From an uncultured Collinsella sp. (GTDB lineage: Bacteria; Actinomycetota; Coriobacteriia; Coriobacteriales; Coriobacteriaceae): a stretch of 11,560 bases of DNA. A program made the position numbers and the translations under genes. Shown one piece after another: positions 5,059 to 10,964 of the stretch. The notes beneath the pieces were generated by a model. It searched no databases. It had not been told where the DNA came from and worked only from the letters and a program-made list of their open reading frames with translations. The stretch lies in NCBI GenBank assembly GCA_900553215.1, contig USCJ01000032.1, forward strand, positions 1-11,560, in the 5' to 3' direction. Numbering within the stretch: position 1 is the stretch's first letter; every line of letters begins with the position of its first letter.

Positions 5059-6438
5059 ATGGATACTCAGACCCCAACATATTCCGATGACGAGCTGACC
5101 GCAGCGCTTGCCGAGCACCTGGCGTCGCTCGATCGCGACGACAGCTATCGCGTGGAGCGAGTACTTAAGCACTCGTCCGTTGAAACAACCGAGCTCGTGT
5201 GCTTTGAAGGAACCGGCGGTGGTTCGCTCGGCCCCTTTGTCCGTAAACGCATCGATGCCTCGGCTCAAATCGGCGGGGCATACGAGCGTCTGTTTGCCGC
5301 TCAACGGGCGGGCAGGCGTTTTGAGCACCTGCCCAGAATCATCGATTGTCGTCGTGTGGGCGACGATCTCAACGTGGTTATGGAATACATCGAAGGGGAG
5401 ACGCTCGGGGCGCTGGTGGACCGTCTGGGAGCCACCCCCGATTATGCACGTGAATTGTATCCTGCCCTTTGCGACGCCGTGGGCGAGCTCCACGCCGGTT
5501 TTGCAATGGCGGGGGAGACGTCGGCGCCGGTGATCCATCGCGACCTCAAACCGTCGAATATCATCGTGACGGGTGCCAACTATACGTCTGATGACGGCCT
5601 GACGTTTTCGTCGCTGGTGATTATCGACTTGGGGATCGCGCGCGTGTGGCGCGATGGCGCCGATGCAGACACCGTCAAGTTCGGCACGCGACCCTATGCG
5701 CCACCCGAGCAGTATGGGTTTGGGCAGACGAGTGTACGCAGCGACGTCTACGCACTTGGCGCCCTGTTGTTCTTCTGCTTGACGGGAGTCGACCCTAAAC
5801 CAGGGCTCGACATGCGCGAGCAATGCGAGGCACGTGGCATTCCCACTCCACTTGCCGATGCCGTTTGCATGTCGATGGCGCTCGACCCGGCCAAGCGTTT
5901 TGCGAGTGCGGAAGCGTTGGGACGGGCGACGCGCTCGGCATACGATCTGAGCCGCCCCGTGCGGCCTCCTACACCTGCGCCTGTCCGTACTCCGGCCTCG
6001 GAGACGGTGTTGACGCTCCAAGGGCTCCAGAACCCCGCAGGGCTTCCTAGGCCTGCCGCCTCCGCTGCATGCGGTCTGCTCTCTCGCGTTCCGGAGTCTC
6101 TGGGGCGCATTTGGAATACGCTTGTCTGCTTCTCGCTACTTGTGTTCTTTGCCGGAAGTCACTTTGCCGTCTTTCACCCCACGGGAGCAAACCAAAGCTA
6201 CCCGACGTGGCTTCTCATAATCGAGTATTTTTTCTTTGTCGATGGCCTTATGGTGCTTATGCATTTTGCGCTGCTCGATAAGCGCCGTCTTCGTCGGCGA
6301 TTCGCGCTGTTCGACAGCTATCGCGGCAAGAAACTCGCGAAACTCTGGCTCAAGGCATTGGGTGTGCTGCTCCTATGCATGATCGTCATAGTCGCGGTTG
6401 CCAATGCGACCGGCGTCGTCGATACCTCCGCTACCTAA
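5059..6438 (+). CDS. Membrane-anchored serine/threonine protein kinase
   Basis: The 459-residue protein has an N-terminal Hanks-type kinase domain (about 28-295) and three C-terminal membrane segments (about 351-372, 384-406, 429-452). The key residues are present: the ATP lysine K63 in FVRKRI, the catalytic loop HRDLKPSN (160-167, D162), DLG (190-192, replacing DFG), and APPEQYG (214-220, the APE position). The glycine-rich loop expected before K63 is absent in its usual form; that stretch (34-50) lacks a GxGxxG motif, while a glycine run occurs at 51-58. A proline-rich linker (299-332) joins kinase and membrane part; no extracellular sensor domain is seen. The ATG at 5059 is chosen because the -10 box would start the transcript at this codon; GGAGG at 5052-5056 is only 2 nt away, too close to act. 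Alternatives are 5047 and 5050. The HTH gene just upstream is the likely partner. Confidence 0.88.
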   Translation: MDTQTPTYSDDELTAALAEHLASLDRDDSYRVERVLKHSSVETTELVCFEGTGGGSLGPFVRKRIDASAQIGGAYERLFAAQRAGRRFEHLPRIIDCRRVGDDLNVVMEYIEGETLGALVDRLGATPDYARELYPALCDAVGELHAGFAMAGETSAPVIHRDLKPSNIIVTGANYTSDDGLTFSSLVIIDLGIARVWRDGADADTVKFGTRPYAPPEQYGFGQTSVRSDVYALGALLFFCLTGVDPKPGLDMREQCEARGIPTPLADAVCMSMALDPAKRFASAEALGRATRSAYDLSRPVRPPTPAPVRTPASETVLTLQGLQNPAGLPRPAASAACGLLSRVPESLGRIWNTLVCFSLLVFFAGSHFAVFHPTGANQSYPTWLLIIEYFFFVDGLMVLMHFALLDKRRLRRRFALFDSYRGKKLAKLWLKALGVLLLCMIVIVAVANATGVVDTSAT

Positions 6439-6442
6439 AAGA

Positions 6443-6465
6443 AAAGGGCCCCATTGGGGCCCTTT
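6443..6465. terminator. Bidirectional terminator between the kinase and wall-hydrolase genes
   Basis: AAAGGGCCCC (6443-6452) and GGGGCCCTTT (6456-6465) form a perfect 10-bp stem with a 3-nt loop between two convergent genes. Read on the minus strand it is followed by TTTTCTTTT, a good T-run, so it should end the minus-strand hydrolase transcript well. The T-run on the plus side is short. Confidence 0.85.
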
Positions 6466-6475
6466 GCAGTTGCGT

Positions 6476-7609
6476 TTAGATGCGGTTCATCTGAGCGGCG
6501 ACTTTGTTGTACCAGTCCTGCCACGTGGGCGGGCAGTACTTTTTGGCCGCTGCCGGGGTAAGGGTGGAGCCGTAGTTGGCGCCCAGATAGGCAACGTGAG
6601 CGGAGATGCCCTCGCTCCAGCTGCCAAAGCTGCGCCAACCGCCGCCACGGGCACTCCAGCCCCAGGCGTTGTAAGAATTGGCGCAATAAGCACCCTTGGT
6701 GCTCTCGATGCAGGCGATGGCGGGGGGCCCACGGGGGTCGACACCGGTATTCCAAGCGGCGACGGCAAAGTTATAGCCCTGGCCTGCCATGGGGGAGCCG
6801 GCGAGATAATTGTCGATGCGGCTCGTCCACTCATTAATGAACGAATCGTAATCGGAACTACCGGTATTGGCGTTGTTCACCGTGGTGTCGATGGTGGTGT
6901 TGGTGTTGGTGGCCTGGCTGCTGGAATTGCTGCCGCTTACGCCCTCGCCCGAGAGCTTCTCGGCGGCAGCGGCCTTATCGGCCTCAAGCTTGGCAAGCTC
7001 GGCGGCATTTTCCTGCTCGGCTTTTGCCTGCGCCTCGCTGCGGAGCTGCTGGGCCTGAGCCAACGCATCCTCGGCGTTTTTCTGCTCTGCCTCAAGCTGA
7101 GACTTGGCCTGCTGGAGCTCAGCCTTGTTCTGCTCGAGTTCGGTTTGCATGTTATTGAGCTGTTCGATCTCGTCGACGCTCGAGCTCGTGATCTGGTTGG
7201 TGTATTTGCAGGTCGTGATGAACTCACCCAGGCTCTGCGCGTTGACCAGGAAGCTCACGATGGGGTTGGTGCCCTTCTGATACTTGTACAGATCGCGCAT
7301 GGCGGAGCTTGCCTTGGCCTGCTGCTCGGGAAGCTTAGCCTCGATTTCCTCGATGCTTGCCTCATTGGAGTCAATCTGCTTTTGCAGGTCATCGAGTTTG
7401 GTGCGGGCGTCGTTGTAGGCGCTCGTGGCGGCTTCGATCTTCTGCTGGGCTGCGGAAAGCTGGTCCTGCGTTGCCTGCGAGGCGGCATACGCCGCAACGG
7501 GGGAGAGCATCGGCGTGGCCGTCAGCGCAACGGCGAGTGCGGCGCTCGTGATGATACGAGCCGGCTTCGACGCAATGAGCGCTGCGGCGCGATGATTCGA
7601 ATGCTGCAT
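6476..7609 (-). CDS. Secreted coiled-coil protein with lytic-transglycosylase-like domain
   Basis: This is a predicted secreted cell-wall protein of 377 residues. A signal peptide (basic 1-18, hydrophobic 19-40) ends in an AYA-A type site near 42. A long coiled coil (about 44-219) of the PcsB/CwlO N-terminal kind follows, with a short break around 113-143 (GTNPIVSFLVNAQSLGEF). Then come a Ser/Thr/Asn-rich linker (220-255) and a C-terminal domain (256-377). That domain has DPRGPPAIACIES (291-303) and NSYNAWGW (311-318), as in small lysozyme/transglycosylase-like domains, with E302 the likely catalytic acid. PcsB/CwlO proteins take part in septal peptidoglycan splitting, often held back by their coiled coil. 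The ATG at 7609 is chosen for GAGGG 5 nt upstream; a TTG at 7624 is possible. A -10-like TAGAAT lies at 7652-7657 (minus strand). Confidence 0.85.
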   Translation of the reverse strand: MQHSNHRAAALIASKPARIITSAALAVALTATPMLSPVAAYAASQATQDQLSAAQQKIEAATSAYNDARTKLDDLQKQIDSNEASIEEIEAKLPEQQAKASSAMRDLYKYQKGTNPIVSFLVNAQSLGEFITTCKYTNQITSSSVDEIEQLNNMQTELEQNKAELQQAKSQLEAEQKNAEDALAQAQQLRSEAQAKAEQENAAELAKLEADKAAAAEKLSGEGVSGSNSSSQATNTNTTIDTTVNNANTGSSDYDSFINEWTSRIDNYLAGSPMAGQGYNFAVAAWNTGVDPRGPPAIACIESTKGAYCANSYNAWGWSARGGGWRSFGSWSEGISAHVAYLGANYGSTLTPAAAKKYCPPTWQDWYNKVAAQMNRI

Positions 7610-7670
7610 CCAGTCCCTCTGCAATCAATCGTAGGTTATGGTTCGAACGGTATTCTACTACTGCTTTCGA

Positions 7671-7718
7671 CCTCAACTTGAACCTTAAAGGTTCCAAAGG
7701 GTCAAGTTGAACTTGAGG
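7671..7718. repeat. Cluster of palindromes in the divergent upstream region
   Basis: Two perfect 15-bp palindromes lie close together: GAACCTT-A-AAGGTTC (7680-7694) and TCAAGTT-G-AACTTGA (7702-7716). In addition TCAACTTGA (7673-7681) and TCAAGTTGA (7702-7710) form a 9-bp inverted pair around the first. A further partial copy, TCAACTTTAA, is at 7768-7777. The sequences resemble the dyads bound by MerR-family regulators (SoxR-like CTCAAGTTAACTTGAG), but no MerR gene is in the window and the dyads are not placed between a clear -35 and -10. They probably control the minus-strand hydrolase gene. Confidence 0.5.
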
Positions 7719-7917
7719 CTTTGGCTTTGACCTGCAGTTATGATGAATTGTTGAGAAACCATAGAGTTCAACTTTAACGTTACAGAGCCCTGTTTGAGAG
7801 GTGTTTTGGGCTGTAAAAGCTATCTCAACGTGGGGTTTGCAGCTACAAGGCCCCCTCGCGGTGAGTGCGGCCTTTATGCTGGACGATCACGTCGATTGCC
7901 ATAGATACGGTGGAGCT
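7719..7917. other. Non-coding stretch between divergent genes
   Basis: No gene is supported here. A TATGAT -10-like box is at 7739-7744, with TTGAGG 20 bp upstream (7713-7718). Downstream, AGCCC (7786-7790) can pair with GGGCT (7808-7812), and TTGAGA (7794-7799) with TCTCAA (7823-7828), in an interlocked, pseudoknot-like order. AAGGCC (7847-7852) and GGCCTT (7869-7874) form a weak terminator-like hairpin. A short structured RNA is possible but the stems are short. Confidence 0.25.
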
Positions 7918-7946
7918 TTGGGCGCCGGCGGCTTGGCACGCTAGAA
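7918..7946 (+). promoter_or_regulatory. Promoter of the ATP-grasp ligase gene
   Basis: TTGGCG (7918-7923) and TAGAAT (7941-7946) are separated by exactly 17 bp, matching 4/6 and 5/6 of the consensus. Transcription would start near 7953, leaving a leader of about 50 nt before the ATG at 8005. Confidence 0.6.
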
Positions 7947-8004
7947 TAAATCAGTTGCGCAAAGACCGCCCCGTTGTGTGGGCAGTTCATGATAGGAAGT
8001 TTCC

Positions 8005-9261
8005 ATGGCATTGCAATTTACAGAGCGCGAGTTCATTCCCGTGCTGCTCGGTGGCGACATCAACGCCTATTCGGTGGCGCGCGCCTTCTACGAGGAGTAC
8101 CAGGTCAAGAGTCTGGTCTTTGGCAAGTATCAGACGGGTCCCGCGTACCGTAGCCAGATTATCGACTACACGCCCAACGTGGATATCGACACCATGCCCG
8201 TGATGCTCAAAACCGTCAACGGCATCGCCCAAGCGCATGCCGATAAGACGATTGTCCTTGTGGGCTGTGGCGATAACTATGTCGCTCTCGTGGCTCAGGC
8301 CAAGGATGCCCATGAGTTGGCGGATAATATCGTCGCGCCTTACGCTCCCTATAGCATGCTTGAGCAGTGTCAGAAGAAGGAGATCTTCTACGAGCTGTGC
8401 GAGAAGCATGGCGTGCCCTATCCGCATACCTTTACCTTCACCATGGCGATGCTGAACGCCCAAGGCGAGGCGCCTGCCGAAGTGCTCGACCAGATCGATT
8501 TTCCCTACCCGATGATTCTGAAGCCTTCTGACGGCATCATGTGGTGGCAGCACGAGTTCGAGGGCCAGAAAAAGGCCTATGAGATTGCCGACCGTGCCGA
8601 GCTGGAACAGGTCATTCGCGACTCGTATGCCAGCGGCTACACCGACGACCTGATCTTGCAGGATCGCGTGCCCGGCAACGACGAGTACATGCGCGTGCTC
8701 ACCAGTTATTCCGACCGTAACGGCAAGGTGCGTATGATGTGCCTGGGTCACGTGCTGCTCGAGGAGCATCAGCCTCACGGTGTCGGCAACCACGCCTGCA
8801 TCATCACCGAGCCCAATGACGAGCTCATGGGCGGCGTGCGCAAGTTGCTCGAGGACCTTCACTTTGTGGGCTATTCCAACTTTGACGTTAAGTACGACGA
8901 GCGCGACGGCTCGTTTAAGTTCTTCGATTTCAACACGCGCCAAGGTCGCAGCAACTACTACGTTACCAACAGCGGCTTTAACGTCGCCAAGTATGTGGTG
9001 GACGAGTATGTGTTCAACCGTCCGTTTGAGCCGGAGTTTGTGACAGCACAGGACGAGGCACTGTGGATGGTCGTTCCCATGGGCGTCGTCGACAAGTACG
9101 TCAAGGATCCCGAGTTGCGCGCGGAGGTGCATCGCCTGGACAAGGAAGGCAAGGGCGCCGACCCTTCGTTTATGAAGGGCGACTTTGTCTTTAACCGCTG
9201 GCTGCGCATGTGGCACACCAAGCTGCGCCACTTTAAGCTGTTCAAGACGTATTACAAGTAG
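8005..9261 (+). CDS. ATP-grasp carboxylate-amine ligase, probable D-aspartate ligase
   Basis: The 418-residue protein has an ATP-grasp fold. The N-terminal substrate domain holds VLLGGDINAYSVARAFYEEY (13-32) and VLVGCGDNYVALVA (84-97). Nucleotide-binding lysines are expected at K125 (CQKKEIF) and K173 (ILKPSDG). The metal-binding segment FFDFNTRQGRSNYY lies at 306-319, with D308, N310 and R312 replacing the common E-x-N-x-R. Size and motifs fit the D-aspartate ligases of enterococci and lactococci, which attach D-aspartate to the third-position diamino acid of peptidoglycan precursors in the cytoplasm. The strongest support is the aspartate/glutamate racemase gene 84 bp downstream, as in those bacteria. 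AGGAAG lies 5 nt before the ATG. A different amino acid or amine substrate cannot be excluded. Confidence 0.82.
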   Translation: MALQFTEREFIPVLLGGDINAYSVARAFYEEYQVKSLVFGKYQTGPAYRSQIIDYTPNVDIDTMPVMLKTVNGIAQAHADKTIVLVGCGDNYVALVAQAKDAHELADNIVAPYAPYSMLEQCQKKEIFYELCEKHGVPYPHTFTFTMAMLNAQGEAPAEVLDQIDFPYPMILKPSDGIMWWQHEFEGQKKAYEIADRAELEQVIRDSYASGYTDDLILQDRVPGNDEYMRVLTSYSDRNGKVRMMCLGHVLLEEHQPHGVGNHACIITEPNDELMGGVRKLLEDLHFVGYSNFDVKYDERDGSFKFFDFNTRQGRSNYYVTNSGFNVAKYVVDEYVFNRPFEPEFVTAQDEALWMVVPMGVVDKYVKDPELRAEVHRLDKEGKGADPSFMKGDFVFNRWLRMWHTKLRHFKLFKTYYK

Positions 9262-9270
9262 ATGAGTGCG

Positions 9271-9309
9271 GCGCCCGTCCGGTTTACATCGGGCGGGCGC
9301 GGGTATGAT
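9271..9309 (+). promoter_or_regulatory. Hairpin-embedded promoter of the racemase gene
   Basis: A 30-nt hairpin (9271-9300) has a continuous 13-bp stem with two G-U pairs: GCGCCCGTCCGGT with ATCGGGCGGGCGC, loop TTAC. Three bases later comes TATGAT (9304-9309). TTTACA (9283-9288), a 5/6 match to the -35 consensus, sits at the hairpin tip, though the spacing of 15 bp is short. The hairpin also lies just behind the ligase stop codon and may end or protect that transcript; no T-run follows. The layout is the same as upstream of the kinase gene. Confidence 0.5.
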
Positions 9310-9311
9310 AC

Positions 9312-9323
9312 GCGCAATTGCGC
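9312..9323. promoter_or_regulatory. 12-bp palindrome at the racemase transcription start
   Basis: GCGCAATTGCGC is a perfect palindrome lying 3 bp after the -10 box TATGAT and covering the expected transcription start (about 9316). It is well placed for a repressor site. It contains no loop, so it is unlikely to act as an RNA hairpin. Confidence 0.35.
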
Positions 9324-9345
9324 AAGCGTCACCAAGGAGGCGGCG

Positions 9346-10092
9346 ATGGAAAAGCTGGGAGTTATCGGCGGCATGGGCGCCGAGGCCACGTCGTATTACT
9401 ACGACCAAGTGGTGCGCCACACGGCTGCTGCCTGCGATCAGGAACATATCGACATGGTGGTGCTCTCCAAGTCGACCATGCCCGACCGCACGCTTGCCAT
9501 TAAGACCGGCGAGCATGCCAAGCTGCTGGCGACCATGAAAGAGTGTGCCCAGGCACTCGAGTCGCTGGGCTGTGCGCACATTGCCGTTCCCTGCAACACG
9601 TCACACTACTTTTACGACCAGATCCAGTCGTTTACGAAGGTGCCGATTATCCACATGCCGCGTGAGTCGGTTCGCTATGCCCTTGCGGGTGCGGTGATGG
9701 GGGAGTGTGAGTTCGACCCCAACCTGAGTATGCCGGCCGAGCCGGTGCACAAGATTGGCATCATGGGAACCGACGGCACCGTGGGCGCGGGCGTCTACGG
9801 CCGCGAATGCGAGGCTGCGGGTGTCGAGGTTGTCTATCCCAGCGAGAAGCGTCAGAACGATGTGATGTCGCTTATCTACGATGATGTGAAGGCCGGACGT
9901 GAGCCCGATATGGATAAGTTCGACCGCGTGATGTGGGAGTTCGCCCGTAGCGGCTGCGACCGCGTCATTCTGGCCTGCACCGAGCTATCGGTGCTGCAGA
10001 AGTACCGAGAGATGCCCGAGATTACCCTTGACGCCATGGACGTCCTGGTGCGCGAATCCATCATCCGCAGCGGCGCCCCCTACCGCCTCTAG
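9346..10092 (+). CDS. Aspartate/glutamate racemase family protein
   Basis: The 248-residue protein belongs to the cofactor-independent aspartate/glutamate racemase family, which interconverts L and D amino acids with two cysteines. Both catalytic motifs are present: VPCNTSH (81-87, C83) and ACTELS (210-215, C211). The N-terminal GVIGGMGAEAT (5-15) and KSTMPDRT (42-49) are also typical of aspartate racemases. The GTDGTVGAGVYG segment (141-152) opens the second lobe. The start at 9346 is fixed by AAGGAGG 5 nt upstream; the in-frame ATG at 9262 runs through the promoter hairpin and is unlikely. Next to the ATP-grasp ligase it would supply D-aspartate for peptidoglycan. It may instead be the glutamate racemase or have a broader substrate range, but the motifs lean to aspartate. 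Confidence 0.88.
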   Translation: MEKLGVIGGMGAEATSYYYDQVVRHTAAACDQEHIDMVVLSKSTMPDRTLAIKTGEHAKLLATMKECAQALESLGCAHIAVPCNTSHYFYDQIQSFTKVPIIHMPRESVRYALAGAVMGECEFDPNLSMPAEPVHKIGIMGTDGTVGAGVYGRECEAAGVEVVYPSEKRQNDVMSLIYDDVKAGREPDMDKFDRVMWEFARSGCDRVILACTELSVLQKYREMPEITLDAMDVLVRESIIRSGAPYRL

Positions 10093-10099
10093 CTTCCGA

Positions 10100-10132
10100 C
10101 CTGCCAAAAAGGGACAGGTTTATTTTGGTAGG
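10100..10132. repeat. REP-like hairpin after the racemase gene
   Basis: CCTGCCAAAA (10100-10109) pairs with TTTTGGTAGG (10123-10132) through ten pairs, one of them G-U, around AGGGACAGGTTTA. From memory, the GGGACAGGTTTATTTTGG type of sequence is scattered between genes in Coriobacteriia, which suggests a REP-like repeat. Only one copy is in this window, so repetition cannot be shown here. Confidence 0.4.
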
Positions 10133-10151
10133 TTTTATCTGGTGAAACAGT

Positions 10152-10188
10152 AAAGGCCTCGGCTCGTTTGGTGCGAGCCGAGGCCTTT
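10152..10188. terminator. Strong bidirectional terminator between racemase and ecfT
   Basis: AAAGGCCTCGGCTCG (10152-10166) and CGAGCCGAGGCCTTT (10174-10188) form a perfect 15-bp stem with a 7-nt loop. It lies between two convergent genes and ends in short T-runs on both strands (TTTT on plus, TTT on minus). Confidence 0.88.
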
Positions 10189-10217
10189 TGCGTTGGGCGG
10201 TTGCTGTCGGTGGTGAA

Positions 10218-10964
10218 CTAGAAAAGGAAGCCGATGGAGATAAGGGCGATACTGACGATAAGTACGGCGATATCCAGGCCTTTGATGGGGTAGCGCTTAT
10301 ACGAACTCGCACGCGTGCGCAGGTAGAAGCCGCGCTGCTCGGCGGCAAGCGCGGTGGCATCGGTCTTGCCCACGCTCGAAATAAGCAGTGGCACGCACAG
10401 CGGCAGCATGAGCTTGAGTTTCTTGACGGGATTCTTAGTGTCGTATTCTACGCCGCGTGCAGTCTGCGCCTCCATGATGGCGTTCATTTCCTGGCCAAAT
10501 ACCGGCACAAAGCGCAGCGCCGTGGTAAAGGTGAAGGCATAGCGATATGGCACGTGCAGCACCTCGACGCAGGCGTTGGCGAGGTCGTTGAGCTTGGTCA
10601 CCATAAGCATGAGGATGAGCGGCAGCGCCACGCCCAACAGACGCAGGCAGGCCTTTGTTCCGGTGATGAGGCCCTCGTCGGTGACAAAGCCCCACACCAC
10701 GTTGCCATCGCGCATAAAGGCCAGCTGGAGCACCAGCATGATAAGCGCGAGCGGAATCAGCAACTTGAGTAGCGAGAACAGACGGTTGACGACGCCGGCA
10801 TAGGCACCCAGTACAAGGGTGAGTGCCAAAAAGCCCAGCAGCGCCACGTAGGTGTCGGACAAGAAGATGCCGATGATGATGGCGGCGGCGAGGCCCAGTT
10901 TGATGACGGGGTTCAGGCGATGCAGCAGCGTATCGCCCGGCATGTAGTCGATGACGTTAACCAC
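10218..10964 (-). CDS. ecfT: ECF transporter transmembrane (T) component
   Basis: This 248-residue membrane protein is the scaffold of an energy-coupling-factor importer. It links two cytoplasmic ATPases to a substrate-binding S component that takes up a vitamin or metal. The N-terminal family motif is YMPGDTLLHRLNPVIKL (7-23). Hydrophobic segments follow at about 24-60, 65-84, 100-122 and 229-247. The two coupling-helix motifs are ARG (169-171) and a variant QRG (210-212, in AAEQRGF). The GTG at 10964 is chosen as start: GGAG lies about 10 nt upstream and the resulting N terminus fits the family. ATG at 10943 is the alternative. It overlaps the ATPase gene upstream by 8 nt, so the two are co-translated. 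No S component is in the window, so the substrate is unknown. Confidence 0.88.
   Translation of the reverse strand: MVNVIDYMPGDTLLHRLNPVIKLGLAAAIIIGIFLSDTYVALLGFLALTLVLGAYAGVVNRLFSLLKLLIPLALIMLVLQLAFMRDGNVVWGFVTDEGLITGTKACLRLLGVALPLILMLMVTKLNDLANACVEVLHVPYRYAFTFTTALRFVPVFGQEMNAIMEAQTARGVEYDTKNPVKKLKLMLPLCVPLLISSVGKTDATALAAEQRGFYLRTRASSYKRYPIKGLDIAVLIVSIALISIGFLF

Noticed and set aside
4957..6021. Minus-strand open frame opposite the kinase gene
   Set aside because: Arg/His-rich shadow with no motifs; the plus strand carries intact kinase motifs throughout.
4829..6562. Shared 14-mer GCTGCCGGGGTAAG inside the HTH gene and the wall-hydrolase gene
   Set aside because: Both copies lie in coding sequence on opposite-sense genes, with no extension beyond a few bases; this is expected by chance in GC-rich codons.
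6398..7681. Long open frame on the plus strand opposite the wall hydrolase
   Set aside because: It is a low-complexity Gly/Leu/Ala-rich mirror of the coiled-coil gene; the minus strand has the signal peptide, ribosome site and recognisable domain.
7987..9579. Long open frame on the minus strand opposite the ligase and racemase
   Set aside because: It spans two well-supported plus-strand genes and their intergenic promoter, and the translation is rich in His/Val/Leu with no family motifs.
10188..10772. Plus-strand frame opposite ecfT
   Set aside because: Shadow of the EcfT gene; no ribosome site or recognisable motif.
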